From positions 1 through 64,000 of the forward strand of contig DATAZY010000083.1 in NCBI GenBank assembly GCA_036271795.1: 64,000 bases of DNA. Direction: 5' to 3'. Under the pieces are notes generated by a model. The model worked only from the letters and a program-made list of their open reading frames with translations, was not told the DNA's origin and made no database searches. Shown here piece by piece: positions 54,420-62,830 of the stretch; position 1 is the stretch's first letter; the number at the start of each line of letters is the position of its first letter. The stretch is from Galbitalea sp036271795. Lineage in GTDB: Bacteria > Actinomycetota > Actinomycetes > Actinomycetales > Microbacteriaceae. The translations under genes were made by a program, and so were the position numbers.

Positions 54420-54529
54420 AGCTGCCCTGACATCATCGGCACTGCTCGCTAGGAGCATTCTCATGGCACCGCGACGTCCGCCAAATGGGCGGGGGAGAAG
54501 TGGATGGCCACGATTGGCAAGCACATTCA

Positions 54530-54535
54530 AGTATA
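54530..54535 (-). promoter_or_regulatory. Candidate -10 box of the tkt operon
   Basis: TATACT on the minus strand; the -35 region is poor. Confidence 0.4.
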
Positions 54536-54601
54536 GAGAAGCCTGAACCGCTCCGCCGATGGCGGGAGGGGGCTTGCGGGAAGCTCGCACCTGGTATCAC
54601 T

Positions 54602-54607
54602 TAGAAT
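54602..54607 (+). promoter_or_regulatory. Candidate -10 box of ctaB
   Basis: TAGAAT, 30 nt before the ctaB ATG, leaving a short leader that contains the GAGGAG ribosome-binding site. The -35 region is poor. Confidence 0.4.
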
Positions 54608-54637
54608 CGGGACGAGGTACGACCAGTTAGAGGAGCC

Positions 54638-55597
54638 ATGAACGTAGCGCTGAGCCCCGAGGCTACTCGGCCGCGAATCGGCGTCGTTCGCAAAGCGAAA
54701 GCCTTTGTTGCTCTCACCAAGCCCCGGGTCATTGAGCTGCTCCTGGTGACGACTGCCCCCGTCATGATCCTTGCCCAGCACTCGTTGACGCCTAATTCGT
54801 CGATTCCGAACCTCTGGCTCGTTCTCGGCACACTGATCGGTGGCACGCTCAGCGCCGGATCAGCCAACGCCTTCAACTGCTACATCGATCGTGATATCGA
54901 TCGAGTCATGGATCGCACCAGGAAGCGCCCGTTGGTAACGGGAGAGCTGACCGACCGCGAGGCGCTGGTGTTTGCCTGGGTTGTGGGGGCCGCATCCGTT
55001 CTCTGGCTCGGATTCCTCGTCAACTGGGTCGCGGCGGCGCTGTCGGTTGTCGCAGTGCTCTACTACGTCCTGATCTACACACTCCTGCTTAAGCGCCGCA
55101 CCGCCCAGAACATCGTCTGGGGTGGAGCGGCAGGATGCATGCCGGTGCTGATTGGCTGGGCTGGCGTCACAGGGTCCCTGAGTTGGGCTCCGGTCATCCT
55201 GTTCGGAATCGTGTTCCTCTGGACGCCGCCGCACTACTGGCCGCTCTCGATGCGCTACCGCTCGGAGTACCAGGCCGTCTCTGTACCGATGCTCGCGGTT
55301 GTCCGTGGCCGCAGCCAGGTCGGGCTACAGGTCGTGCTTTACGCGTGGGCCACCATCGTGTGCTCGCTGCTGCTGATTCCGATCGCCAACATGGGTCTCA
55401 TCTATACGGCCGTCGCCGTCGTCGCTGGCGGTTGGTTCATCTACGAGTCACACCGGCTCTACGGCAGGGCAATTCGCCACGGCGAGGTCAAGCCGATGCG
55501 GGTGTTCCACAGCTCGATTACCTATCTGACCCTGCTCTTTGTCGCGGTGGGAGTCGACCCGCTGGTGCCTGCGCTGCACGTGCTCCAATTCGGCTGA
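54638..55597 (+). CDS. ctaB: Protoheme IX farnesyltransferase (heme O synthase)
   Basis: Membrane prenyltransferase of the UbiA family that converts heme B to heme O, the precursor of heme A. The 319-residue protein has the first Asp-rich motif NCYIDRDIDRVMDRT, the KPRVIELLL start of helix 1, the second motif WTPPHYWPLSMRYRSEY and about nine membrane spans. Divergent from tkt, as in mycobacteria. Its product is used by CtaA at 58914. Confidence 0.97.
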   Translation: MNVALSPEATRPRIGVVRKAKAFVALTKPRVIELLLVTTAPVMILAQHSLTPNSSIPNLWLVLGTLIGGTLSAGSANAFNCYIDRDIDRVMDRTRKRPLVTGELTDREALVFAWVVGAASVLWLGFLVNWVAAALSVVAVLYYVLIYTLLLKRRTAQNIVWGGAAGCMPVLIGWAGVTGSLSWAPVILFGIVFLWTPPHYWPLSMRYRSEYQAVSVPMLAVVRGRSQVGLQVVLYAWATIVCSLLLIPIANMGLIYTAVAVVAGGWFIYESHRLYGRAIRHGEVKPMRVFHSSITYLTLLFVAVGVDPLVPALHVLQFG

Positions 55598-55612
55598 CGG
55601 TGGTGCGATCGG

Positions 55613-56254
55613 TCAAAGGCCGAGGGCCGATTTGCATTCCTCGACGCCGGAGAGCTTGATGTCATCGCGTCGGATCAATTCCCACGCCTCCCGTGACAGA
55701 GTCCACTTCTGCAACTGAGCGGGTTCGCCTCTGCGCGAAGCCCAGTTGAGTCCGTTGGGCTGGTATCCAATCTTCTGCGATACGCGATTAGACGCCGCAT
55801 TGTCGAGAAAGCCTTCGCTGGAAGCTTCCTTGGCTCCGAGTCCGTCAAAGGCAAGGTGCAGGACGGCCGCGCGCATCTCGGTCCCGATACCGCTGGTTCG
55901 AGTTCCGGGTTTCAACCATGAGAACGTCGTCACGGTTCCGAAGGCAACGAATTCCTCGCCGATGAGATCCTGCATACCAACCGGCTCACCGTCCACCACG
56001 ACGACGAAATAGAGTCGCCAGGAATCCGGACTTGCCGAACCGCGCCCTTTCCAGATCGCGCGCAGCCATCGCCATTCCCGCTCGGGGCTGTCGGCGTACA
56101 GGGACATGGGATCGTCGAAGGGGCGTTCGTTGGGCGACACGACCCCTGCATGGACGGCGGGAAGCAGCTGATAAAGCAAATCGTCAGTCGCACCGAGCAG
56201 AGTCAGTCGGGGCGTTTCGACGGAGACGTGCAGGGGTGGATAAGGCGTGTTCAC
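55613..56254 (-). CDS. GNAT-family acetyltransferase, RimJ/RimL-like
   Basis: A 213-residue protein whose pattern (TPRLTLLGATD start, central GEPVGMQDLIG strand, FDGLGAKEASSEGFLDNAASNRVSQKIGY end) fits RimJ/RimL-type GNAT enzymes that acetylate protein N-termini or small molecules. The acceptor is unknown. GTG 56254 is chosen because a TACATT -10 box lies 7 nt upstream. It is convergent with ctaB. Confidence 0.85.
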   Translation of the reverse strand: MNTPYPPLHVSVETPRLTLLGATDDLLYQLLPAVHAGVVSPNERPFDDPMSLYADSPEREWRWLRAIWKGRGSASPDSWRLYFVVVVDGEPVGMQDLIGEEFVAFGTVTTFSWLKPGTRTSGIGTEMRAAVLHLAFDGLGAKEASSEGFLDNAASNRVSQKIGYQPNGLNWASRRGEPAQLQKWTLSREAWELIRRDDIKLSGVEECKSALGL

Positions 56255-56261
56255 GCCTGCG

Positions 56262-56267
56262 AATGTA
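56262..56267 (-). promoter_or_regulatory. -10 box of a probable leaderless promoter for the GNAT gene
   Basis: TACATT on the minus strand, 7 nt before the GTG at 56254. Confidence 0.45.
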
Positions 56268-56286
56268 CCAGCCGTGCCTCAACGCG

Positions 56287-56345
56287 CTGAAGGGCGCCAA
56301 TCGTGCGTTCCAGAGTTGGATTTGCAGACGATTGAGGCCCTTCAG
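56287..56345. terminator. 18-nt-arm imperfect hairpin after msrA
   Basis: Arms 56287-56304 and 56328-56345 pair over 9 bp, then 2 mismatches, then 7 bp, around a 23-nt loop. It lies just past the msrA stop and before the GNAT promoter. It is probably the msrBA terminator, though it lacks a T-tract. Confidence 0.45.
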
Positions 56346-56354
56346 GAGGGATAG

Positions 56355-56888
56355 CTAGTTTGCGAACTGCTCCTCGCGGTGCGGGAGCTTCCAGCCCGGG
56401 CGCACGTAGTGGCAGGTGTAGCCGTATGGGTCCTTCTCCAGGTAGTCCTGGTGCTCCTCCTCTGCCTCCCAGAAGGCGCCGGCCGGCTCAACCTCGGTGA
56501 CGACCTTGCCTGGCCACAGGCCGGACGCATCCACATCCGCGATGGTCTCGAGCGCGACGCGCTTCTGCTCGTCGTTTGTGTAGAAGACCGCCGAGCGGTA
56601 GCTGCGACCGACATCGTTACCCTGTCGGTTCCTGGTCGACGGGTCGTGGATCTGGAAGAAGAACTCCAGCAGGTCCCGGTACGAGATCAGCGAGGGGTCG
56701 AAAACGATCTCGACAGCCTCGGCGTGGTCGCCGTGGTTACGGTAGGTGGCGTTGGGAGTGTCCCCGCCCGAATACCCCACGCGCGTCGAGATCACTCCGG
56801 GACGGCGACGCAGCAGCTGCTGCGCTCCCCAGAAGCATCCACCGGCCAGGATGGCCGTTTCGGTCTTGTTTGCTGTTTCCGTGGCCAT
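56355..56888 (-). CDS. msrA: Peptide-methionine (S)-S-oxide reductase
   Basis: Repairs the S epimer of methionine sulfoxide. The 177-residue protein has catalytic Cys18 in GGCFWGAQ, and VGYSGG, YRNHGDHAE and HQDYLEK are family blocks. It lies 2 bp after msrB on the same strand, so both stereoisomers are handled by one operon. Confidence 0.97.
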   Translation of the reverse strand: MATETANKTETAILAGGCFWGAQQLLRRRPGVISTRVGYSGGDTPNATYRNHGDHAEAVEIVFDPSLISYRDLLEFFFQIHDPSTRNRQGNDVGRSYRSAVFYTNDEQKRVALETIADVDASGLWPGKVVTEVEPAGAFWEAEEEHQDYLEKDPYGYTCHYVRPGWKLPHREEQFAN

Positions 56889-56890
56889 GA

Positions 56891-57346
56891 TTAGGCCTCC
56901 TTCGTGGTGAACAGGCTGCGATAGTCACCGTAGCCCTGGGCCTCAAGCTCGTCTACCGGGATGAACCGGAGGGCAGCCGAGTTGATGCAATAGCGCATTC
57001 CACCATCCGCGATGGGGCCGTCGTCAAACAGGTGCCCCAGGTGGCTGTGCGCGTTCGTTGACCGAACCTCGGTGCGACGCATCCCGTAACTGTTGTCGTC
57101 GTGCCTGATCACGTTCGCGGCATCGATCGGCCTGGTAAAGCTCGGCCATCCAGAACCGCTGTCGAACTTGTCGGTCGACGAGAACAGTGGCTCACCGGAC
57201 ACGATGTCGACGTAGATGCCGTCCTCGTGGTTGTCCCAGTACTTGCCGGTAAAGGCGGGCTCGGTGGCGCTCTCCTGCGTGACCGCGAACTCGTCAGGGG
57301 TGAGCTGCGCGATGGCTGTCGGGTTCTTGGTGTATTCGGTAGTCAT
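56891..57346 (-). CDS. msrB: Peptide-methionine (R)-S-oxide reductase
   Basis: Repairs the R epimer of methionine sulfoxide. The 151-residue protein has catalytic Cys120 in RYCINSAAL and the FDSGSGWPSF block. The cysteine that zinc-type MsrB proteins have in CGEPLF is Ser here (VSGEPLF), so this is a zinc-free form. Start ATG 57346 with AAGGAGC upstream. First gene of msrB-msrA. Confidence 0.96.
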   Translation of the reverse strand: MTTEYTKNPTAIAQLTPDEFAVTQESATEPAFTGKYWDNHEDGIYVDIVSGEPLFSSTDKFDSGSGWPSFTRPIDAANVIRHDDNSYGMRRTEVRSTNAHSHLGHLFDDGPIADGGMRYCINSAALRFIPVDELEAQGYGDYRSLFTTKEA

Positions 57347-57466
57347 TGGATAAAGCTCCTTGTGTTGTACCGCTGGCTGCGGCAGTCATCTACTAGAACA
57401 GCGTGCTCGAGATAAAAGTTCCCGATAGCCTCTGACCTGTTGATCCATCGAGAGAAGAAGATCACA

Positions 57467-58393
57467 ATGTCCCAGCTCGTGGTCGGCGCAGGACTCATCG
57501 GCAAACCGCTGGCAGAGCGTCTCGTGGCTCGAGGGGATGAGGTGAGCGTAGCCACCCGCTCTGGAGCGTTCGTCGACGGTGCCAGTTCGGTCGCGCTCGA
57601 CGCAAGCGATGCGGCCGCATTCGGAAGGGCGGCACAGGGTGTCGACACGATATTCCTCTGTGCGAACCCGCCGTACCCGAGATGGGCGGCCGACTGGCCC
57701 CCGATCTACCAGGCGGCGATCGCGGCGGCGACGGAGTCGGGCGCGGGCCTGGTGATGGTCGGAAACCTGTACGGCTACGGACCGCCCGAGCGACCAATGA
57801 CCGAGGACTCGCCCCAGCTGGCCAGCGAGCGAAAGGGTCTGGTGCGTAAGGCGGGTTGGGAACAGGCCCTCGCGGCACACGCCCGCGGCGACATTCGGGC
57901 GACCGAGATTCGGCCCAGCGACTATTTCGGTGCTCAGACGCTGGGCAGTTCGCACCTGGGTGAGGGGTTTTTCCGTCCGGTTCTCGCATCCAGAACGGCT
58001 CGCGTGGTTGGTGACCCGGCGCTGGCGCACAGCTGGAGCTATCTGCCCGACATCGTGTCCACCCTGATCGCCGCGAGCGACTACACGGGGGAGTGGGGTC
58101 GAGCGTGGCATGTTCCCAGCAATGAGCCTCTGCCTAGAACCGAGATTGTGCGGCAGATCAATGCGCGCTGGGGCGTGACCGGGAGCGTGGCAGGAATTCC
58201 TCGGTGGTTGTTGAGCGGCCTCGGCGTGTTCAACCCGACGCTGCGGGAGGTCTCGGCCTCCAGCTACCAGTTTCGAATGCCATTCGTCATCGACTCCGCC
58301 GAAACGGAGCGGTTGCTCGGCGTTCGGGCCACTTCGTGGGATGACGCCCTGGGTACCGCCGTTGACTTCTACCGCGCTCCCTCTGGCGCCTAG
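57467..58393 (+). CDS. NAD(P)-dependent epimerase/dehydratase-like protein
   Basis: A 308-residue short-chain dehydrogenase-type Rossmann protein. The N-terminal VVGAGLIGKPLAERL binds the nucleotide, and MVGNLYGYG contains the Tyr position typical of extended SDRs, though a clear YxxxK is not visible. Such proteins include NmrA-like and atypical epimerases; the substrate cannot be named. ATG 57467 follows GAGAGAAGAAG. Its stop overlaps that of the convergent GNAT gene in CTAG. Confidence 0.78.
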   Translation: MSQLVVGAGLIGKPLAERLVARGDEVSVATRSGAFVDGASSVALDASDAAAFGRAAQGVDTIFLCANPPYPRWAADWPPIYQAAIAAATESGAGLVMVGNLYGYGPPERPMTEDSPQLASERKGLVRKAGWEQALAAHARGDIRATEIRPSDYFGAQTLGSSHLGEGFFRPVLASRTARVVGDPALAHSWSYLPDIVSTLIAASDYTGEWGRAWHVPSNEPLPRTEIVRQINARWGVTGSVAGIPRWLLSGLGVFNPTLREVSASSYQFRMPFVIDSAETERLLGVRATSWDDALGTAVDFYRAPSGA

Positions 58394-58917
58394 TTGCCCA
58401 CGCGGGTCGGCCGTCGCAATTGGACCGTCATCTGGATGCGTCGACCATATTTGTCTACTCCGCGGCGCGCTTCTTCATCGACCAGCAGGCGGTGAAAGTC
58501 GGTTTCAGGGTCCGTCTCGACAAAACCGCAGGTGGCGTAGAACGGCGCGTTCCATGGGACGTCCGCGTATGTCCGGAGAGTCAAGCACTCAGATCCGCGC
58601 CCGCCCGCCTCGGCTTTGGCCGCTTCGACCAGAGCTCGGCCAAGGCCGCGCCGCGCGTGATCCGGCAGGACCGAGAGCTGTTCGAGGTGTGCGTCGCGCC
58701 CTGCCCCCAAGACGTGGACGAAGCCGACGGCGTCTCCGTCGGTCGTTTCGCTGACGACGAGGACGAAGCCGGGCGACACGTACCGTGACTCGCCGGTCGG
58801 TGCCGAATCCCAGTCGGCCGCTCGGACAAGTTCGGCCAGGAGCGTGTCCGCGGCGTTCTCGATGTCCTGAAGACGAGCGATATCTCGTGGCTCGGCGAGT
58901 CGGACGACGCCCCTCAT
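58390..58917 (-). CDS. GNAT-family acetyltransferase
   Basis: A 175-residue GNAT domain. LEQLSVLPDHARRGLGRALVEAA is the acetyl-CoA-binding motif A, followed by LTLRTYADVPWNAPFYATCGF (motif B), common in the YhbS/RimI-like group. ATG 58917 overlaps the ctaA stop by 4 nt, so it is translationally coupled to ctaA. The frame is open far upstream, but only as a shadow of ctaA. Acceptor unknown. Confidence 0.87.
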   Translation of the reverse strand: MRGVVRLAEPRDIARLQDIENAADTLLAELVRAADWDSAPTGESRYVSPGFVLVVSETTDGDAVGFVHVLGAGRDAHLEQLSVLPDHARRGLGRALVEAAKAEAGGRGSECLTLRTYADVPWNAPFYATCGFVETDPETDFHRLLVDEEARRGVDKYGRRIQMTVQLRRPTRVGN

Positions 58918-59915
58918 TTCGGATGTTGCGGATCCGGCTCGGCCGCGGGCAGGGGAGTGCGCCGCAGCGACAACAGCAGCGCGGTCATTGCGGCCACGAG
59001 AATCGCCGCGAGAACGAGGTGGATGTTCACCAGCACGACCGGCAGACCCTCCTTGGCCTGTGTGATTCCAACGATGATCTGCACAAGTTCTGTCGCAAGC
59101 AGGGCAACGGAGTAGAACCGCACACAGCGCCAACGCGGCCGGTCGTGGCTGACCGTGGCGACGATGTATGCAGCGAGAACCAGTGCGAGGGTAAGACCGA
59201 AGGTGATGTACGCCGGGATGCTGTGGATGTCCTGCAACGTGACCGGGTTGAGCCCGTTCCGCGGGGCGAGTGCCTTCGCGTTGGAGTTGTCGCCCGCGTG
59301 CGGGCCCGCGCCGGTCGTGAGTACGCCGAAGACGACCGTCAGGCCGACCGTGACGGAGGTCAGGATCGCCAGCACGACGTACCAGATCGGCGTGACCCGC
59401 TCGGAGCCCCGCCTGCCGTTGTAGGCCCGGTAGACCAGGTTCACGGTCAGGATGACGAGCAGCACAGACACCAGGAAGTGGGAGCCGACGACATAGGGGT
59501 TCAACCCGCTAAGCACCGTGATTCCGCCAAGAACGGCCTGGAGCGGGATCGACAGCCCCTGGACGAGCGTCAGGACGAACAGGTCTCGCCGCTGTTTGCG
59601 CATCCTGAGCACGATCAGGAAGACCAGAACGACGACGATCGACAGGACGATGGTCAGCATCCGGTTGCTGAATTCGATGACCCCGTGAATGCCGAGCTCG
59701 GGAGTCGTGACGAACGAACCCGCGGTACACTCCGGCCAGGTCGGGCAGCCGAGGCCTGACGCCGTCAGCCGAACGGCCCCGCCGGTGCCGATCAGAATGA
59801 TCTGGAGAGCCAGCGACAACCAGGCGAGAACTCGGACGGGACGAGTGACAGTAATCGGAAGCCAGTTCCATACTCGGCGCGGCGGGTTGGTCGGTCGGGT
59901 TGGGGTCTGCGTCAC
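58914..59915 (-). CDS. ctaA: Heme A synthase
   Basis: Membrane oxygenase that converts heme O to heme A for aa3-type cytochrome oxidase. About 333 residues with eight membrane spans. It has the GCPTWPEC cysteine pair on an external loop, and HGVIEFSNR and the later HxxxA histidines are heme ligands. GTG 59915 is chosen because AAAGG precedes it; an in-frame ATG at 59948 has no properly spaced ribosome-binding site. Divergent from the suf operon. Confidence 0.93.
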   Translation of the reverse strand: MTQTPTRPTNPPRRVWNWLPITVTRPVRVLAWLSLALQIILIGTGGAVRLTASGLGCPTWPECTAGSFVTTPELGIHGVIEFSNRMLTIVLSIVVVLVFLIVLRMRKQRRDLFVLTLVQGLSIPLQAVLGGITVLSGLNPYVVGSHFLVSVLLVILTVNLVYRAYNGRRGSERVTPIWYVVLAILTSVTVGLTVVFGVLTTGAGPHAGDNSNAKALAPRNGLNPVTLQDIHSIPAYITFGLTLALVLAAYIVATVSHDRPRWRCVRFYSVALLATELVQIIVGITQAKEGLPVVLVNIHLVLAAILVAAMTALLLSLRRTPLPAAEPDPQHPK

Positions 59916-59931
59916 GCGGAAGCGCCTTTCG

Positions 59932-59960
59932 TTACTATTTACCGGCATCCCCTGTAGAAT
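59932..59960 (+). promoter_or_regulatory. Probable suf operon promoter
   Basis: TTACTA (59932-59937), 17-nt spacer, TAGAAT (59955-59960). Transcription from near 59967 would give a leader of about 245 nt before sufB. Confidence 0.5.
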
Positions 59961-60001
59961 CGAGGGGTTCTATGAACACCGCCCACGCCAGGGAGTCAAC
60001 G

Positions 60002-60082
60002 ATGACGAAGGTCCTTGGACTGTATTTCTTTGGGAATACCGGGAGGATTTGTCCCAGTTTAGGTTGGGCCCCTGTTGGCTAA
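60002..60082 (+). CDS. Candidate 26-residue leader peptide upstream of sufB
   Basis: ATG 60002 has an AGGGAG ribosome-binding site 6 nt before it and encodes a short peptide rich in aromatic and Gly residues with a single Cys. Its TAA stop begins at the edge of the AAAG loop of a hairpin (60077-60088). An in-frame ATG at 59972 would add ten residues. The arrangement resembles translation-coupled leader peptides that control downstream genes. No homologue was recognised. Confidence 0.4.
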   Translation: MTKVLGLYFFGNTGRICPSLGWAPVG

Positions 60083-60100
60083 AGAGCCTGTAAGCCAGGG
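60070..60100 (+). promoter_or_regulatory. Leader hairpin overlapping the small-ORF stop
   Basis: Outer CCCTG (60070-60074) pairs with CAGGG (60096-60100), and inner GGCT (60077-60080) pairs with AGCC (60085-60088) around AAAG. Ribosomes ending the small ORF would melt it. Confidence 0.4.
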
Positions 60101-60211
60101 ACGCGGTCCAGATAGTGGCTGCACTGACACTCTCCCGTAAACATCGCCCCGGTGTGCGCGGGAATGTCACTCGCTTCGCACCAGTTGTGGGTGGCAGGAA
60201 GAAGGAAACGA

Positions 60212-61630
60212 ATGTCTGACGTTCTGATCGATCGGCCCGAGCTTTCGACGCTCGGCCAATACGAGTTCGGGTGGTCCGATTCGGATGCCGCCGGTGCGAT
60301 TGCGCGTCGCGGACTCAGCGAAGAAGTTGTCGAAAACATCTCCGCACTCAAGAGGGAACCCGAGTGGATGCTGAAGAACCGCCTCAAGGGTCTCTCCATG
60401 TTCCGCAAGAAGCCCATGCCCACCTGGGGTGCCGACCTGTCCGGTATCGACTTCGAGAACATCAAATACTTCGTGCGATCGACCGAGAAGCAGGCTCAGA
60501 GCTGGGAAGACCTGCCAGAAGACATCCGCGCCACCTACGAGAAGCTGGGCATCCCCGAGGCCGAACGCAAGCGCCTGGTCGCCGGTGTCGCTGCGCAGTA
60601 CGAGTCCGAGGTCGTGTTCCACTCGATCAACGCCGAGCTCGAGGCCAAGGGAGTCATCTTCATGGACACCGACACGGCGCTGCGCGAGCACCCCGAGTTC
60701 TTCGACGAATACTTCGGAAAGGTCATCCCGGCTGGCGACAACAAGTTCGCCGCACTGAACACCGCCGTGTGGTCGGGCGGATCGTTCGTCTATGTGCCGC
60801 CGGGCGTTCACGTCGAAATCCCGCTACAGGCGTACTTCCGGATCAACACCGAGAACATGGGCCAGTTCGAGCGCACGCTGATCATCGCCGACGAGGGTTC
60901 CTACGTCCACTACATCGAGGGCTGCACCGCTCCGATCTACTCGAGCGATTCTCTACACTCCGCGGTCGTCGAGATCATCGTCAAGAAGAACGCCCGCGTT
61001 CGGTACACGACCATCCAGAACTGGTCGAACAACGTCTACAACCTGGTCACGAAGCGTGCGATCGCGCACGAGGGCGCAACCATGGAGTGGATTGACGGCA
61101 ACATCGGCTCCAAGGTGACGATGAAGTACCCGTCGATCTACCTGATGGGGGAGCACGCCAAGGGTGAGACCCTTTCCGTCGCGTTTGCCGGCCCCGGCCA
61201 GCACCAGGATGCGGGCGCAAAGATGATCCACATGGCGCCGTTCACGACGTCGTCCATCGTCTCGAAGTCCATCGCACGAGGCGGCGGTCGTGCCGGATAC
61301 CGCGGCGAGGTCCGGGTGGACGCCAAGGCACACCACTCCGCAAATACTGTGCGGTGCGACGCGCTGCTGGTCGACACAATTTCGCGCTCCGACACGTATC
61401 CGGCCATCGATATCCGGGTGGATGACGTGCAACTCGGCCACGAGGCAACGGTCTCTCGGGTCAGCGAAGAGCAGCTGTTCTACCTGATGTCCCGTGGCAT
61501 GCCGGAAGACGAAGCCATGGCCATGATCGTTCGCGGGTTCATCGAGCCGATCGCGCGCGAGCTGCCGATGGAGTATGCACTCGAACTCAACAAGCTCATC
61601 GAGATGAGCATGGAAGGCAGCGTCGGCTAG
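60212..61630 (+). CDS. sufB: Fe-S cluster assembly protein SufB
   Basis: Scaffold subunit of the SufBC2D complex that builds Fe-S clusters. It has 472 residues with a right-handed beta-helix core (about 150-400) and the conserved HxANTVRCDALL block near 390, whose Cys is a cluster/sulfur site in the family. No intein is present, unlike in mycobacterial SufB. ATG 60212 has GAAGGAAA upstream. sufD begins at the next base after its stop. Confidence 0.96.
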   Translation: MSDVLIDRPELSTLGQYEFGWSDSDAAGAIARRGLSEEVVENISALKREPEWMLKNRLKGLSMFRKKPMPTWGADLSGIDFENIKYFVRSTEKQAQSWEDLPEDIRATYEKLGIPEAERKRLVAGVAAQYESEVVFHSINAELEAKGVIFMDTDTALREHPEFFDEYFGKVIPAGDNKFAALNTAVWSGGSFVYVPPGVHVEIPLQAYFRINTENMGQFERTLIIADEGSYVHYIEGCTAPIYSSDSLHSAVVEIIVKKNARVRYTTIQNWSNNVYNLVTKRAIAHEGATMEWIDGNIGSKVTMKYPSIYLMGEHAKGETLSVAFAGPGQHQDAGAKMIHMAPFTTSSIVSKSIARGGGRAGYRGEVRVDAKAHHSANTVRCDALLVDTISRSDTYPAIDIRVDDVQLGHEATVSRVSEEQLFYLMSRGMPEDEAMAMIVRGFIEPIARELPMEYALELNKLIEMSMEGSVG

Positions 61631-62830
61631 ATGACATCAGCTCCAGCCGCTGAAACGACCGTGCAACACGGGAACAAGGCTCACAGCGACGGGGGATGGG
61701 ATTCCGCTGACAAGAGCAGCGTGCCTGTCCAGACGCGTTCAGATCGATTCACCTCGACCGATCCTTCCGAATTTCCGGAGGTTCTCGGGTTCGAACTCGA
61801 GTGGAAGCTCACGCCGCTCAAGACGGTTTCGCCGCTCCTGAACGACACCCTCGACGGATCGACGTACGAATACTCGTCGGCGCCGGTTGACGGAGTCAGC
61901 GTCGAGTGGGTCGATCGCACGGATGCCCGGATCGGCACGACCGGTCAGCCGGAAGAAAAGGCGTCGGCAAATGCCTGGCACTCCTTCGAGAAGGCTCTCG
62001 CGGTCACGATCGGTGGCGAGGAGCACGTGGATGTCACCGTCACCCGATCGGCCCTCGGCTCCGACCCGCGTGGCGCGCACACCATCATCGAGGCAAGGCC
62101 GAACTCGATATCGACCGTCGTTCTCCAGAACACCGGCCCTGCACTCCTGAGCGAGAACGTCGAGATCATCGTCGGTGACGGCGCGAAGCTCACCCTCGTC
62201 TCGGTGCAGGAGTGGGACGATGACGCCATCCATCTCGCCAGCCACTTCGCCACAGTCGGCCGGGATGCCCGCCTCCGTCACATCGCGGTATCGCTCGGTG
62301 GCAAGGTCATCCGCCTCAACCCGTCGACGCATCTGATTGCCGCTGGCGCTGATGCAGAACTATTCGGTCTCTACTTTGCGGATGCCGGCCAGCACATCGA
62401 GCAGCGCGTTTACGTCGAGCATGTGGCCGAGCACGCCAAGAGCCGCGTCAACTACAAGGGCGCACTCAATGGGGAAGGTGCGCGCACGGTCTGGGTCGGC
62501 GACGTCCTGATCGGCCCGAAGGCCGCGGGCACCGACACCTACGAACAAAACCGCAACCTGGTACTCAGCGAGGGCACGCGCGCCGACTCGGTTCCGAACC
62601 TCGAGATCGAGACCGGTGACATCCTCGGAGCTGGCCACGCAAGCGCGACCGGTCGGTTCGACGACGAGCAACTGTTCTATCTGCAGGCCCGCGGCATCAC
62701 GGAGCGCGAGGCGCGACGCCTCGTCGTGCTCGGCTTCCTGAGCGAGATCGTCCAGAAGGTGGATACCGGAGAGCTGCAGGTCCGTCTGAAGGTTGCCATC
62801 GAAGCCGAACTATTGGGAGTGTCTGCATAA
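61631..62830 (+). CDS. sufD: Fe-S cluster assembly protein SufD
   Basis: SufB paralogue that pairs with it in the SufBC2D scaffold. The 399-residue protein has a divergent N-terminal helical part and a beta-helix core. The C-terminal GHASATGRFDDEQLFYLQARGITEREARRL matches the family and carries the conserved His of SufD. It starts immediately after sufB and overlaps the ferredoxin gene by 1 nt (TAATG). Confidence 0.96.
   Translation: MTSAPAAETTVQHGNKAHSDGGWDSADKSSVPVQTRSDRFTSTDPSEFPEVLGFELEWKLTPLKTVSPLLNDTLDGSTYEYSSAPVDGVSVEWVDRTDARIGTTGQPEEKASANAWHSFEKALAVTIGGEEHVDVTVTRSALGSDPRGAHTIIEARPNSISTVVLQNTGPALLSENVEIIVGDGAKLTLVSVQEWDDDAIHLASHFATVGRDARLRHIAVSLGGKVIRLNPSTHLIAAGADAELFGLYFADAGQHIEQRVYVEHVAEHAKSRVNYKGALNGEGARTVWVGDVLIGPKAAGTDTYEQNRNLVLSEGTRADSVPNLEIETGDILGAGHASATGRFDDEQLFYLQARGITEREARRLVVLGFLSEIVQKVDTGELQVRLKVAIEAELLGVSA

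Noticed and set aside
60020..60120. Possible cobalamin riboswitch in the suf leader
   Set aside because: Only a fragment resembling AGCCAGG was seen; the rest of the conserved core, including the GGTG box, is missing.
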